A program made the translations under genes and the position numbers. Below are positions 26,355 through 35,732 of a stretch of 58,270 nucleotides of DNA, in pieces. The notes below the pieces were generated by a model that did not search any database, had not been told where the DNA came from, and saw only the letters and a program-made list of their open reading frames with translations. Position 1 is the first letter of the stretch, and every line of letters begins with the position of its first letter. The DNA lies in NCBI GenBank assembly GCA_902768785.1, contig CACXMM010000015.1:1-58270 (forward strand). Reading direction: 5' to 3'. The DNA comes from an uncultured Prevotellaceae bacterium (GTDB lineage Bacteria > Bacteroidota > Bacteroidia > Bacteroidales > Bacteroidaceae).

Positions 26355-26408
26355 CTCTAATCTCTAATCTCTAATCCCTCATCCCTCATCTTTCATCTTT
26401 CATCTCTC
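26353..26408. repeat. Heptanucleotide tandem array between polymerase and YolD-like genes
   Basis: Eight units: ATCTCTA x3, ATCCCTC x2, ATCTTTC x2, ATCTCTC. One end covers the start codon of the YolD-like gene and the other reaches the polymerase stop codon. Confidence 0.9.
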
Positions 26409-27903
26409 AATCTCCCGCCCTGTGTCCTCCGATCTGTGCGTTACGTTCCTTAGCCGTGGCTCCCTCCTCGAAGTTCAGTCCTTTCAAGATGGCGTTCCTG
26501 CCGAACCGCTGTTTGATGGCCAGCTGTGCCTCCTGCATGCGGCGTTCCTTGTCAAGGGCAGCCTGCTCCTCTTTCTTCTTCCTCTTCACTTCCTCATAGT
26601 CGGTGAACAGGTCGAGCTGCTGGGGTGCTTGATGTTGCTTCGCACTAGCTTCATCTACCACATGGTTGGTAGTCAGGTTCAGTCGTCTGATCAGCAAGTC
26701 GGGATTCACGATGCGGTCATAGAGTTCCACCACGGCCTTCCTGATAATCGATGATGAAGACGTCTGACGGTCAAGATTGGCCGTGCCATGGGCATGCTTG
26801 GGCACCTGACGGCCGTAGTAGTCCGTAGTGACAGGACCCTTATACTTCGTCCTGATAACTGGGTTTGTTAGACTCTCGATGTCATAGCCCACAGTCAGCA
26901 CCAGCTGGTCGGTCACCAGTTTCTTTGAAACGAGGTCCAGGGCGGCGGCATCCGCCATCTCCTGTATCACGACGCGCGCCTTCTTGAAGTCGTAGGCATT
27001 TTGCAGCACTTGTCCGCTGCTGAACGAGCTGCTTTCCGGTCTATAGGCTTTCACCTGCTCCATCGTGCACGGTTCCCATCCCCATGCATGGTCGATGAGC
27101 AGTTCGGCATTCACGCCGAAGAGCTTGTAAAGCAGTTCCTCGTTCTTTAGTGACATCCGCGCAATCTTACCCATCGTGTCGATGCCATAGGGAGCCAGTC
27201 TGTCGGCAATGCCCTTTCCCACACGCCAGAAGGAGGTCAGCGGTCTGTGGTTCCAGAGCTGTTGACGGTAGCTCATCTCATCCAATTCGCCGATGCGCAC
27301 ACCGTCCTTGTCTGCTGGAATATGCTTGGCCACGATGTCCATGGCCACCTTGCAGAGATACATGTTCGTGCCGATGCCTGCCGTTGCTGTGATGCCCGTC
27401 TGCTTCAGTACGTCACGGATCATTGTCATGGCCAGCTCATGTGCTGTCATCTTGTAGCTCTTCAGATAGGCTGTCACGTCTATGAATACCTCATCGATGC
27501 TATAGACATGAATATCCTCTGGAGCGATGTATTTCAGGTAGGTCTGGTACACCTGACTGCTCACCTTCATATAGTGTGCCATTCTTGGAGGCGCCGCAAT
27601 ATAGTCCAGTTCCCAGTTAGGATGGGCTTTCAGCTCTGTATCGTTGAATGACTTTCCTGTAAACCGCCATCCTGCTTTGCGTCTTCGGTCGTAGTTCACC
27701 TCACGCACTCGCTGCACTACTTCGAACAGACGGGCACGTCCGCCAATGCCGTATGCCTTTAGCGAGGGAGACACCGCAAGACAAATGGTCTTCTCCGTTC
27801 GGCTCGCGTCTGCCACCACCAAGTTGGTGGTCAGAGGGTCAAGTCCCCTGTCCACACACTCTACAGAAGCGTAGAATGACTTCAAGTCGATGGCAATGTA
27901 CAT
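26407..27903 (-). CDS. Y-family DNA polymerase (UmuC/UvrX type)
   Basis: 498 aa from the ATG at 27903. Catalytic motifs: MYIAIDLKSFYASVEC (first Asp) and VYSIDEVFID (SIDE box). The little-finger region follows (VVIQEMADAAALDLVSKKL), with a charged C-terminal end (RKKKEEQAALDKERRM). The family copies damaged DNA in translesion synthesis. Following it with a YolD-like gene matches the UvrX/YqjW arrangement. It starts 13 nt after the feruloyl-esterase-like gene, so it may be read from that promoter; no separate -7 box was found in the gap. Confidence 0.92.
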   Translation of the reverse strand: MYIAIDLKSFYASVECVDRGLDPLTTNLVVADASRTEKTICLAVSPSLKAYGIGGRARLFEVVQRVREVNYDRRRKAGWRFTGKSFNDTELKAHPNWELDYIAAPPRMAHYMKVSSQVYQTYLKYIAPEDIHVYSIDEVFIDVTAYLKSYKMTAHELAMTMIRDVLKQTGITATAGIGTNMYLCKVAMDIVAKHIPADKDGVRIGELDEMSYRQQLWNHRPLTSFWRVGKGIADRLAPYGIDTMGKIARMSLKNEELLYKLFGVNAELLIDHAWGWEPCTMEQVKAYRPESSSFSSGQVLQNAYDFKKARVVIQEMADAAALDLVSKKLVTDQLVLTVGYDIESLTNPVIRTKYKGPVTTDYYGRQVPKHAHGTANLDRQTSSSSIIRKAVVELYDRIVNPDLLIRRLNLTTNHVVDEASAKQHQAPQQLDLFTDYEEVKRKKKEEQAALDKERRMQEAQLAIKQRFGRNAILKGLNFEEGATAKERNAQIGGHRAGD

Positions 27904-27916
27904 ATCTTCAAGGCAT

Positions 27917-29044
27917 TCAAAACAGTTTCTGGGCAAAGTCGTGGAGTGATTTTCGCCACACCTGCCACTCATGGTCACCAGGGAATGTGTTGTACGTTAT
28001 AGTCAGCCCTGCCTGCTGCATAGCGGTTACCGCCTTACGCGTTGACGACAGACGCGGATCATCTGTGCCGACGGAGATATAGAACAACTTCAGCGACTGG
28101 TTGTATTTCTCATGATGTGAAATCAGACCAGGCATGGCCTCCTCGGCATTGAACGACTTGGTTTCGCGTATGCCACCGAAGACACCAGTGCTGAAAACGC
28201 CGATATGACTGAAGAGCTCCGTGTGCTGCAAGCCCACGAAAAACGACTGTCCGCCTCCCATGCTAAGACCGGCGAGCGCACGATGCTGCCTGTCAGCAAT
28301 GGTCCTGAAGTTTTTGTCAACGAAGGGAACAATCACCTGGGTGAGTTCTTCCTCGAAGCCTCGCATGCCCTGAATGGAATAGCCGAAGCCTGTGCCAGGA
28401 ACCGTGATATTGCCGTTCGACATCACCACCAGCATCTCCTTTGCCTTGCCCTCGGCAATCAGGTTGTCTAGAATGTGGTTGGTCTTTCCCTGTAGCGTCC
28501 ATCCCGACTCGTCCTCACCTCCCCCATGCTGGAGGTACAGAACAGGATAGCGCTTGTTATCCTCGGAATAGCCGGCAGGAGTATAGACATACATCGTGGC
28601 GTAGCCTTTCCGCACCTTGGAGTAATATGTGGCGATGCTGACCTTGCCGTGGGGCACCTCCTTGATGGCGTAGAAATCACAGCCAGCCTCTGGAATGTCG
28701 ATGGCACTGGTCATCCTGCCGCAACCGAAATAGCTCTTGCTGGCAGGATCGGAAATATCCATTCCACCTAAGGTGAACCAATAGTAGTGGAAGCCAGGTA
28801 CCAATGGTTTGGTGTGAGCCGTCCAGAAACCATCCTGCTGTTTCTCGAAGCGGCACGACGGGTCGAGCGATACTTTCATCTGACTCAGATCTTCGTTCGA
28901 GCGGATTCTGAACTCCACACTGTTGTCTGGCAATACATGGGGATATCCCTGGGAGTTGATGTTGGTCTGTGGGATGATAAACTCCTGTGCCCCAGCCTTC
29001 AGGCAACAGCAGAGCACACACATAAGGAAGGTAATTTTTCTCAT
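27917..29044 (-). CDS. Secreted CE1 esterase, feruloyl-esterase-like
   Basis: 375 aa from MRKITFLMCVLCCCLKAGAQ (ATG at 29044, signal peptide). An N-terminal CBM48-like domain (VEFRIRSNEDLSQMKVSL...FHYYWFTLGG) precedes an alpha/beta hydrolase. The nucleophile is in LAGLSMGGGQS, with H in FPGDHEWQVW as likely catalytic His and VGTDDPR as the acid region. This layout is known from Prevotella feruloyl and acetyl esterases that remove side groups from xylan. It fits the GH43 and GH51 genes nearby. Confidence 0.88.
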   Translation of the reverse strand: MRKITFLMCVLCCCLKAGAQEFIIPQTNINSQGYPHVLPDNSVEFRIRSNEDLSQMKVSLDPSCRFEKQQDGFWTAHTKPLVPGFHYYWFTLGGMDISDPASKSYFGCGRMTSAIDIPEAGCDFYAIKEVPHGKVSIATYYSKVRKGYATMYVYTPAGYSEDNKRYPVLYLQHGGGEDESGWTLQGKTNHILDNLIAEGKAKEMLVVMSNGNITVPGTGFGYSIQGMRGFEEELTQVIVPFVDKNFRTIADRQHRALAGLSMGGGQSFFVGLQHTELFSHIGVFSTGVFGGIRETKSFNAEEAMPGLISHHEKYNQSLKLFYISVGTDDPRLSSTRKAVTAMQQAGLTITYNTFPGDHEWQVWRKSLHDFAQKLF

Positions 29045-29071
29045 ATTTCTAATAAACAATGAACAGTAGGG

Positions 29072-29109
29072 CAAAATTACGCAAAAAAACTCACTAATGA
29101 GTACCTTTG
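29072..29109. promoter_or_regulatory. Divergent promoters for CE1 esterase and aldo/keto reductase
   Basis: Minus-strand TAATTTTG (29072-29079) faces the esterase; plus-strand TACCTTTG (29102-29109) faces the aldo/keto reductase. About 40 bp downstream of the latter box is nearly identical to the sequence after the box at 56915-56922. Confidence 0.55.
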
Positions 29110-29212
29110 CAGAAAGATTTAATAAGAATTGTGAAATAAGGTTGCAGGTGTGGGAAAAAACAATTAATTTTGTCGCGTTAGAATGAAAGTAATAACCAAT
29201 AGCTATTAGAAT

Positions 29213-30331
29213 ATGGAAAGCCAACTGATAGAAAACTGCATGAAACTGGGATTCGGGATGATGCGACTGCCCAGAATCGAAGGGACGAAAGACATTGATC
29301 TGGAACAGACCAAACAGATGGTGGATGCCTTCATGGAAGCTGGCGGCAGATACTTCGACACGGCATTCATCTATGAGGGGTCGGAGGCTGCCACCAAAGT
29401 CGCGCTCTGCGACCGCTATCCTCGCGAGAGCTATTATCTGGCCGACAAGCTGAATGCGTCTGTCAGTAGGAGCGAGGAAGAGGCCAAGAACCAGATCCAC
29501 ATCAGTCTGGAACGTACAGGAGCGGGCTATATTGACTTCTACCTCCTTCATGGAATCGACGAGGGAAACCATGAGAAGTTCGACCAATTTGGCATCTGGG
29601 ACTACGTGAAAGAGCTGAAGCAGCAGGGACTGATCCGCCACTACGGCTTTTCCTTCCACTCTACGCCTGAACGTCTGGAACAGTTGCTTACCGACCATCC
29701 TGACGTTGAGTTCGTACAGCTTCAGATTAACTATACCGACTGGGAAGACACGCTCATCTGTTCCCGTCGTTGCTATGAGATAGCAACTCGTCACGGCAAG
29801 CCCGTCATCGTGATGGAACCCGTAAAGGGAGGTAAGCTGGCCGATCCGCCACAACCCGTGAAGGACATTCTGCAGCGTGCTCATCCCGATGCGTCGTTTG
29901 CCTCATGGGCTATTCGTTTCGTGGCCTCACTGCCCAATGTTATGATGGTACTCAGTGGCATGTCTAACATGGGACAGATGTTGGATAATGTATCCGTGAT
30001 GCGTCATTTCCAGCCTCTGACTGATGAAGAGCGTCGTGTGCTGGAAACGGCAACCCATACGTTGCAGCAGTATGCTGACATCGCTTGCACGGCCTGCCAC
30101 TATTGCACACCAGGCTGTCCCATGGATATCCATATCCCAGAGATCTTCGCCGTGATGAACGTTTACAAGATGTATGGCAACTTGACGGAGGCGCGTAATG
30201 AATACTGCTGGCGCCCTGGTGGAGAGAAAGCATCAGCGTGTGTGCAGTGCGGTCAGTGTGAGGATGCCTGTCCGCAACATCTTCCCATCATCAGCCTGCT
30301 AGAAGAAGTGGTTGAGACATTGGAAAGATAA
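29213..30331 (+). CDS. Aldo/keto reductase with C-terminal 4Fe-4S ferredoxin domain
   Basis: 372 aa. Aldo/keto reductase barrel: GFGMMRLP, YFDTAFIYEGSE (Asp, Tyr), LADKLN (Lys), YIDFYLLHGID (His). The C-terminal ~80 residues carry CTACHYCTPGCPMDI and CVQCGQCEDACPQHL, suited to two iron-sulfur clusters. Such fusions are common in anaerobes; the substrate is unknown. Transcribed from TACCTTTG at 29102. Confidence 0.92.
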   Translation: MESQLIENCMKLGFGMMRLPRIEGTKDIDLEQTKQMVDAFMEAGGRYFDTAFIYEGSEAATKVALCDRYPRESYYLADKLNASVSRSEEEAKNQIHISLERTGAGYIDFYLLHGIDEGNHEKFDQFGIWDYVKELKQQGLIRHYGFSFHSTPERLEQLLTDHPDVEFVQLQINYTDWEDTLICSRRCYEIATRHGKPVIVMEPVKGGKLADPPQPVKDILQRAHPDASFASWAIRFVASLPNVMMVLSGMSNMGQMLDNVSVMRHFQPLTDEERRVLETATHTLQQYADIACTACHYCTPGCPMDIHIPEIFAVMNVYKMYGNLTEARNEYCWRPGGEKASACVQCGQCEDACPQHLPIISLLEEVVETLER

Positions 30332-30370
30332 CAAGGTTAAAGAAGGAGTGAACAAAGACAATATCGACAG

Positions 30371-30892
30371 ATGAAACAACTGTTGTATATCTTCATTGCA
30401 GTCATGCTGACAGGCTGCACGGACAGGAGGGGAAAGACAGACATTGCTACTGCCACAACTCCCTATGACAGCATCATGCAGGCAGACGGCTACGAAGCCC
30501 TTCCGCTATTCATGACACGGACAGGACACATCACCATTACCCTGCAGGTGAATGGGAAACCCTGCGTTTTCCTTGTTGATACAGGAGGGGGTGCCACACT
30601 GATTGACCTATCCAAGAAAGACCAGTACGGGCTTGAAGTTCAAGCCCTCAGGGACTATGCTGCAGGCATCGGCTCAGCCAGTCCGTTGGTCAGGACGACA
30701 GGCGTCTTTGGAATCAACGGCAAGGAAATCAGGAACGACAGTCTGTTCCTCATGGACATCTCATACGTCAATGCCGAGTTCAAGAGAAACCATTCCCGTC
30801 GGGTTGATGGGGTATTGGGTACAGACTTCCTGGAAAAGCATCATGCCATCATCGACTATTCACGTCTCACTCTCTATTTAAAAACCGATTAA
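30371..30892 (+). CDS. Retropepsin-like aspartic protease lipoprotein
   Basis: 173 aa. The lipobox MLTGC near residue 17 indicates a lipoprotein. The catalytic Asp lies in VFLVDTGGGATLIDLS, the retropepsin active-site pattern, and VDGVLGTDFLEKHHAIIDY follows as in gag-polyprotein-like aspartyl proteases. One such domain must dimerise to be active. It is 39 nt downstream of the aldo/keto reductase gene. Confidence 0.85.
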   Translation: MKQLLYIFIAVMLTGCTDRRGKTDIATATTPYDSIMQADGYEALPLFMTRTGHITITLQVNGKPCVFLVDTGGGATLIDLSKKDQYGLEVQALRDYAAGIGSASPLVRTTGVFGINGKEIRNDSLFLMDISYVNAEFKRNHSRRVDGVLGTDFLEKHHAIIDYSRLTLYLKTD

Positions 30893-30936
30893 CAGTTACT
30901 GTCATGTGTACTGCTAAGGTAGGATTTGTTATAGAG

Positions 30937-33384
30937 TTACTTGTCTTCCTTTATTCTGACGATGTTCAGCGAGTAAGGGGGCACGTCAAGGAGTACGCTA
31001 CCATCCTTTGGCGAGAGCAGCTGCTCTACAGGATGAATAGTGGTGGGCGCTTGGAGCGTGTTCTCTTCCATGCCGTCGTTCGCAGCCAGACGTACCACAC
31101 GGGCACAGTTGGGTGTGAAATGTTTTAGGTTCAGACGGGCAGTAGTGGCTGCATCGCTGGTGTTGGCTACCTTCACGATGAGTTCATCGGTGGTGTCGTC
31201 GATGGTGGCTGATGAGAAGATTCCCTTGGTGACATCATGCTTCAGCACGGTATTGAATACCAGTTCGTTGTCGAGCCACGCCTTCACGCTGTCGCCAGCC
31301 ACCTGTAGGGTGACATCATACCAACGCCCAGGCTCCACACGTCCCCGTTTGCTGTCGGCAAGCAACTTCCCACCATTGCTGATCTGCTCAATGGCATGCT
31401 GCGTATTCGTCCATCCACCAAAATTCACCCAGCAGTAGTTCTTTTCATCCACATAGTTGAAGACGATGATGAAACCTTCGGCACCCTCGTCCTTGCGGGC
31501 GCGGAACTTACAGGTGTAGTGGTCGCTGTCGATGATGTGCTTCTCGATGCAGAGCGTGGCCTCCTGACGACCTGTCTGCCGTACGTTGTTGCCTTCTTTC
31601 TGCCAGTCGCCATGCACGAAATCCACCTCCTTATCAGTCTCAAACGTGGCGCGTGTGTTCCATGTTCCGAATCCCACACGGTTCTGCTTCGGCGTCAGCG
31701 GCTTGCGAACTTTGTCCTTATAGGGGTCGTCCTGCACCACTTTCACCACCTGCGTGCCCAGATGCTGCGGCATGAGCTGTTGCACGTAGTAGCTGGGGGT
31801 GCCCATCACGCGACTGCTGCTGAAACGTATCATGTCAGGACGCCAGCGGGCATCATTCTCATTGACGAAGATGGGGGCATAGGAGGCCAGTTCCACCACA
31901 TCGGCGTTGTTCTCCATGCCCATCATATAGACGGCCTCACCCAGTGCGGCATTCATGTTGCCCAGGTTGCCGTAGCCATTGGTCACGGCATATTCACCCA
32001 CATAGACCTTCGGACCTTGGCGGTCGTAGGTGTCATACTTGTGGAAGGCGGCGGCAAACCAATCAGGCGAGCGGTAGTAGTGCTCGTCAAGCAGGTCAAC
32101 GGGCAGCTGACTGTTCCACTTGGGGTTGTCGTCGCCCCACGCCACCACGTTACCGATAATCTTCATTTCAGGATACTTGGCGCGGATGGCCTTGTAGAAC
32201 TGATCGTAGCGCTCGTAGTAGTGGTCGCTCTGCTGATGAGGATCTGGCTGGTTGTTTTCGTTTCCCACTTCCAGGTATTCTATTCCGAAAGGTTCAGGGT
32301 GTCCGTTACTGGCTCGCATGGCACCATACTTCGATGTGACAGGGCCGTTGGCATATTCCAGGGCATTCAAGCACTCGTCAATCCATGGCTGGATGCTGTC
32401 GTAGGGCGTCATGCCACCGTGCCATATGCCCACATTCACCACATAAAGCGGTTTGGCTCCCAGGTCTTCTGCCAGCTGCAGGTATTCATGATAGCCCAGT
32501 CCGTCGGTGGTGCGATAGCCCCAGTTCACGTTCCAGTGGCCCTCGCGCTCCTCAATCGGGCCGATGGTACGCTCCCAGCGGAAGGCGTTGTCAGGACTCT
32601 CCTGACCCTCTACAAAGCAGCCGCCAGGGAAGCGCATGAACTTCGAATGCAGTTGCCACAGCATATTGGCGAGGTCTGGACGCATACCGTTCTCTCGATT
32701 CTTGAAGGTGGGTGGGAAGAGGCTCACCATGTCGAGTTGCACCTGTCCTACACCATCGAACACCAAGGCGAACTGTGCCTGCGGATCGTTGTCGTTGGCT
32801 GTGAGCGTTGCCTCGTATTTCTTCCAGCCCTTCGTCTTGCCTGTGCCGAAACCGTTGATGACAGCCTCTGCGTAGATTTGTGAGCCATCTTTCGAGCACA
32901 GCGTGGCCTTCACGCTGCCCTGGTATTTGGGGGTCTTTGCCCAGAATGTCAGACGGTATTTGCGCCCTTGTACGGAATTGATGCCCCAGTAGCCCTCGTT
33001 CACCAGACAAACGGGTACTGATGGCGAGGCCTTGATGTCGAGTTCCAGGGCGTTGTGCTGCACAGCGTTCAGCAGCGGTGTCTTCTTCGAAGGTTGTATC
33101 AGCTTTGCTGTGAGTTGCGAGGGAACTGCTGCATAGGTTGACCACCCCTGCATATCGGCAGGCGCGCCATAACGAGGACCGTCCTCAAATGAGCGGTTGC
33201 GTATCAGTTCGGCATAGATACCGCCGTCGGCAGCGTGGTTGATGTCTTCATAGAAGATGCCATAGAGCATGGGACTCACCTTGGGTCCGCGTTGCTGTGC
33301 ATCAATATCAATCGTCACTTGTGCCTGGACTGCTGCTGCAATAACAGCACAGCCGGTCATGAGAAGCATTTTCCTGTAGTTCAT
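30937..33384 (-). CDS. GH51 alpha-L-arabinofuranosidase
   Basis: 815 aa, signal peptide MNYRKMLLMTGCAVIAAAVQAQ. GH51 features: SPMLYGIFYEDINHAADGGIYAELIRNRSFED, FPGGCFVEG, the acid/base Glu in EYLEVGNENNQPD, and the nucleophile Glu in KVYVGEYAVTNG. A concanavalin-like insert (FGTWNTRATFETDKEVDFV...GWTNTQHAIEQI) interrupts the C-terminal beta domain. It releases arabinose from arabinoxylan or arabinan. It is last in an operon after the DUF1593 gene (34 nt gap). Confidence 0.94.
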   Translation of the reverse strand: MNYRKMLLMTGCAVIAAAVQAQVTIDIDAQQRGPKVSPMLYGIFYEDINHAADGGIYAELIRNRSFEDGPRYGAPADMQGWSTYAAVPSQLTAKLIQPSKKTPLLNAVQHNALELDIKASPSVPVCLVNEGYWGINSVQGRKYRLTFWAKTPKYQGSVKATLCSKDGSQIYAEAVINGFGTGKTKGWKKYEATLTANDNDPQAQFALVFDGVGQVQLDMVSLFPPTFKNRENGMRPDLANMLWQLHSKFMRFPGGCFVEGQESPDNAFRWERTIGPIEEREGHWNVNWGYRTTDGLGYHEYLQLAEDLGAKPLYVVNVGIWHGGMTPYDSIQPWIDECLNALEYANGPVTSKYGAMRASNGHPEPFGIEYLEVGNENNQPDPHQQSDHYYERYDQFYKAIRAKYPEMKIIGNVVAWGDDNPKWNSQLPVDLLDEHYYRSPDWFAAAFHKYDTYDRQGPKVYVGEYAVTNGYGNLGNMNAALGEAVYMMGMENNADVVELASYAPIFVNENDARWRPDMIRFSSSRVMGTPSYYVQQLMPQHLGTQVVKVVQDDPYKDKVRKPLTPKQNRVGFGTWNTRATFETDKEVDFVHGDWQKEGNNVRQTGRQEATLCIEKHIIDSDHYTCKFRARKDEGAEGFIIVFNYVDEKNYCWVNFGGWTNTQHAIEQISNGGKLLADSKRGRVEPGRWYDVTLQVAGDSVKAWLDNELVFNTVLKHDVTKGIFSSATIDDTTDELIVKVANTSDAATTARLNLKHFTPNCARVVRLAANDGMEENTLQAPTTIHPVEQLLSPKDGSVLLDVPPYSLNIVRIKEDK

Positions 33385-33418
33385 AATCTATTTTGTGAAT
33401 GATGGAATGATATCTTAC

Positions 33419-34807
33419 TTATTTTACCACTTGTTTTATAATGATTCTGCGATAGGCAGGCAAGGCGTACTGGCTGTCGTCGTGTACTTCGCAAATGATG
33501 TGAATCTCGTCGTTGACAATGGCTGCAGGTAATTGTACTTTGACAGTAGAGGATGTAGCATCGCTGATTTCCACCTTACTCTGTCCGATGCCATTCTGCT
33601 GCCACCATTTGAAAGTGAGTGCATCGCCATCAGGGTCGAATGATGCAGAGGCATTGAGGGTGATGGTCTGACCGGCTTTTGCCTTGATGATAATAGCGTC
33701 AGTACCTTTCCGACCGTTAACAATGGCTACTGGATTATGATTGCCTCTTCCCGTCTCAGCCCATTCGATGCGGGCGATGAAGTCGTTAAGTTGGGTGGGG
33801 TAGAACTGACGGTAATATGTTTCAGAGATACTCTTCACAGGCTCCTGCCAACTGGTCCATGCATACGTCGTTGAGTCTTTCGTGAGTTCCCATGTGTGAT
33901 AACCACCCCAACCTACTTGCTTCGGCTCTTCTGGGTTGTGAAGACCATTAGGAATCACGTTGAGGAACGAAGGGGTATCACCCTCTACACCATATTTGTA
34001 ATCAGGATACTGCTTGCCCATGGCAGCATGTCCTTGAATGTGTTTCTTGATTTGCTGCCAGTGTTCCTGTCCAAGACTGCATTGCAACTGCCAAGTGCCT
34101 TCGTCCCACACAAACAGAAGGTCATTGGCAAATTCACGACGCATCCATTGATGAGAGCTGTAGGCAAGGTTCATCCGCATAGCATACACCATGTCCTGGT
34201 CTGTAATGGTGTAAAGACGGAGCTTGTGCAGGAAAGCCTTCAGCTGTTCAGACGTACGTGTCTGTTTTACTTTCCAAATGGCTTGCGCCAATGTGTTGGC
34301 ACCGCCCCAGGCACACACCCAGATGGGACGTTCATCTTTTTCGTCTGCCAGACGGATAATCAGTTCGCTTCCCTCGCTGTCATTGTCATGGCCAATCACC
34401 TTGATACCTGCCCGCTGACTACCCATCACGCAACGACTACGAATGTATTCCGCACTGGGCCAATAGCCGATCTTCTGTCTGCCATTTTCCTTGTCTTTGC
34501 TGACAAATGCTTTTTGGTCAGATCGCCTCATGAGGTTATATACATCCGTGGCGTATGCCTCCACCACCGAATCGCGGTAGGCGGCACTCTCTGTAGGATA
34601 GGGGTCACAGTTCCACCCCGTTGAAGTGATGATACCCTCAATCTCCAGCTGGTCGGCATAGCATAGAAGATGCACCAGCGACTCGGTATCGTCTGGTTCG
34701 AGGTCTGGTCGCCCGATATCTGTAAGGATGACCACACGAGGCTTCAGTTGTGCTTGCGCTCCTGTTGTCAGGAGACAGAGCAGGAGAAAAGTAAGAATGT
34801 TCCTCAT
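33419..34807 (-). CDS. DUF1593 nucleoside-hydrolase-like secreted protein
   Basis: 462 aa, signal peptide MRNILTFLLLCLLTTGAQAQ. PRVVILTDIGRPDLEPDDTESLVHLLCYAD resembles the Asp-rich calcium site of nucleoside hydrolases, as in DUF1593 (Sde0182-type) proteins. The C-terminal ~100 residues look like an Ig-like domain (LNASASFDPDGDALTFKWWQQ). These proteins often sit in polysaccharide-use loci; the reaction is not established. It overlaps the upstream lipoprotein gene by 4 nt and precedes the GH51 gene. Confidence 0.88.
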   Translation of the reverse strand: MRNILTFLLLCLLTTGAQAQLKPRVVILTDIGRPDLEPDDTESLVHLLCYADQLEIEGIITSTGWNCDPYPTESAAYRDSVVEAYATDVYNLMRRSDQKAFVSKDKENGRQKIGYWPSAEYIRSRCVMGSQRAGIKVIGHDNDSEGSELIIRLADEKDERPIWVCAWGGANTLAQAIWKVKQTRTSEQLKAFLHKLRLYTITDQDMVYAMRMNLAYSSHQWMRREFANDLLFVWDEGTWQLQCSLGQEHWQQIKKHIQGHAAMGKQYPDYKYGVEGDTPSFLNVIPNGLHNPEEPKQVGWGGYHTWELTKDSTTYAWTSWQEPVKSISETYYRQFYPTQLNDFIARIEWAETGRGNHNPVAIVNGRKGTDAIIIKAKAGQTITLNASASFDPDGDALTFKWWQQNGIGQSKVEISDATSSTVKVQLPAAIVNDEIHIICEVHDDSQYALPAYRRIIIKQVVK

Positions 34808-35451
34808 TCATTCATGAGTTTCTCCAACTCCGAATCAGGCTTTTCGATTAGCTCGTTGGATTTGTAGAATTTTGTCAGCATGGTGGCAAAGACCTTGTTG
34901 TTGAAGAGGAAAACAAAGTCGTAGAAGCCTGGCTCAACCTCATCGGGATGAAGGTAGAAGGAGCCCCATTGATCGTTTTCTTCAGCCTCGGGATCTTTCT
35001 TCAGTTCGCATTCTTGAACAAAACCAGTGGTTTCGCTGTTCAAGGCGTTTTTCTGGTAAACACCTTGGTCGGCATTATGCTTGAAAACCATCACTTTGAT
35101 GCCAGTCTTTGCGCTTGCTTCTGGATAAAACTCTACCCATTCGTTCAATTCAAAAACAGAACGGATACCTTCGGCGGCGCAGGGCTTGTGGTTGAAATCT
35201 TCGCTACCGCAACGGTTGCCGAACAGGCTCAGGCCAGTCATGACGGGCTGCTCTCCCTCTTTGAGATTGACATAATAGAGTTTGCCAAGTACCATTGAGT
35301 CTTGAACTTGCTCAGCGGTGGTATTTGCAACGTTTGCGACATTTGCAACATTTACAGCATTTTCACTTTTTGTACCCTTTGCACCATCCTTGCAGTTTAC
35401 TGTGGAAAACAGGACGAGTACTGCGATCATTGATAAAGCAATTCTTTTCAT
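34804..35451 (-). CDS. Putative lipoprotein, unknown function
   Basis: 215 aa. MKRIALSMIAVLVLFSTVNC gives a lipobox-like cleavage site at Cys 20. A 9-bp tandem repeat encodes NVANVANVAN just after the lipid anchor. The rest (FYPEASAKTGIKVMVFKHN, GFYDFVFLFNNKVFATML) is unassigned. It overlaps the DUF1593 gene by 4 nt and is first of a three-gene operon from the TATCTTTG box at 35594-35601. Confidence 0.78.
   Translation of the reverse strand: MKRIALSMIAVLVLFSTVNCKDGAKGTKSENAVNVANVANVANTTAEQVQDSMVLGKLYYVNLKEGEQPVMTGLSLFGNRCGSEDFNHKPCAAEGIRSVFELNEWVEFYPEASAKTGIKVMVFKHNADQGVYQKNALNSETTGFVQECELKKDPEAEENDQWGSFYLHPDEVEPGFYDFVFLFNNKVFATMLTKFYKSNELIEKPDSELEKLMNE
35328..35363. repeat. 9-bp tandem repeat
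   Basis: Units CAACGTTTG, CGACATTTG, CAACATTTA and a degenerate fourth; in frame (NVA repeats), so length changes would not shift the frame. Confidence 0.7.
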
Positions 35452-35593
35452 ACACCTTTATTCCGCAACACTATTGTTATTTGTGGTTTAACTCCCCTGA
35501 GCAACAAGGGTTGTCATGGATCTTGCCATGTCAGATTTCATACTTGTCTTAGTGCTGCGATTAGAAAACAAGCATAACTCTGGTATAGCACGG

Positions 35594-35601
35594 CAAAGAT
35601 A
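35594..35601 (-). promoter_or_regulatory. -7 box (TATCTTTG) of the lipoprotein-DUF1593-GH51 operon
   Basis: Minus-strand TATCTTTG, about 143 nt before the ATG at 35451. Confidence 0.55.
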
Positions 35602-35666
35602 CAAATAAAATCAGAGAAATCCATACTATAATAGACGTTTTTTAACTTCAAGTTCTAGATAACGCT

Positions 35667-35693
35667 TGACGAAACGGGAAAACGGGAAAACGG
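35667..35693 (+). repeat. 27-bp repeat, copy 1 (left edge of the island)
   Basis: TGACGAAACGGGAAAACGGG and onward; identical to 47601-47627 and to the reverse complement of 47458-47484. The preceding AACGCT is also shared with the 47601 copy. Confidence 0.85.
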
Positions 35694-35698
35694 CAGGG

Positions 35699-35721
35699 CA
35701 GGGGAGGGGATGCCTCCCCTG
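35699..35721 (-). terminator. Hairpin after the DUF3987 gene
   Basis: CAGGGGAGG (35699-35707) pairs with CCTCCCCTG (35713-35721) around a 5-nt loop. It lies 11 nt after the stop codon of the DUF3987 gene; there is no T-run, so termination is only likely. Confidence 0.5.
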
Positions 35722-35732
35722 AACCCTTGCTG

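Noticed and set aside
27917-29884. 655-residue minus-strand frame including an N-terminal extension
   Set aside because: The extension is antisense to the aldo/keto reductase. The real gene starts with a signal peptide at 29044.
31396-32883. 495-residue plus-strand frame
   Set aside because: Antisense shadow of the GH51 gene; composition reflects the complementary codons.
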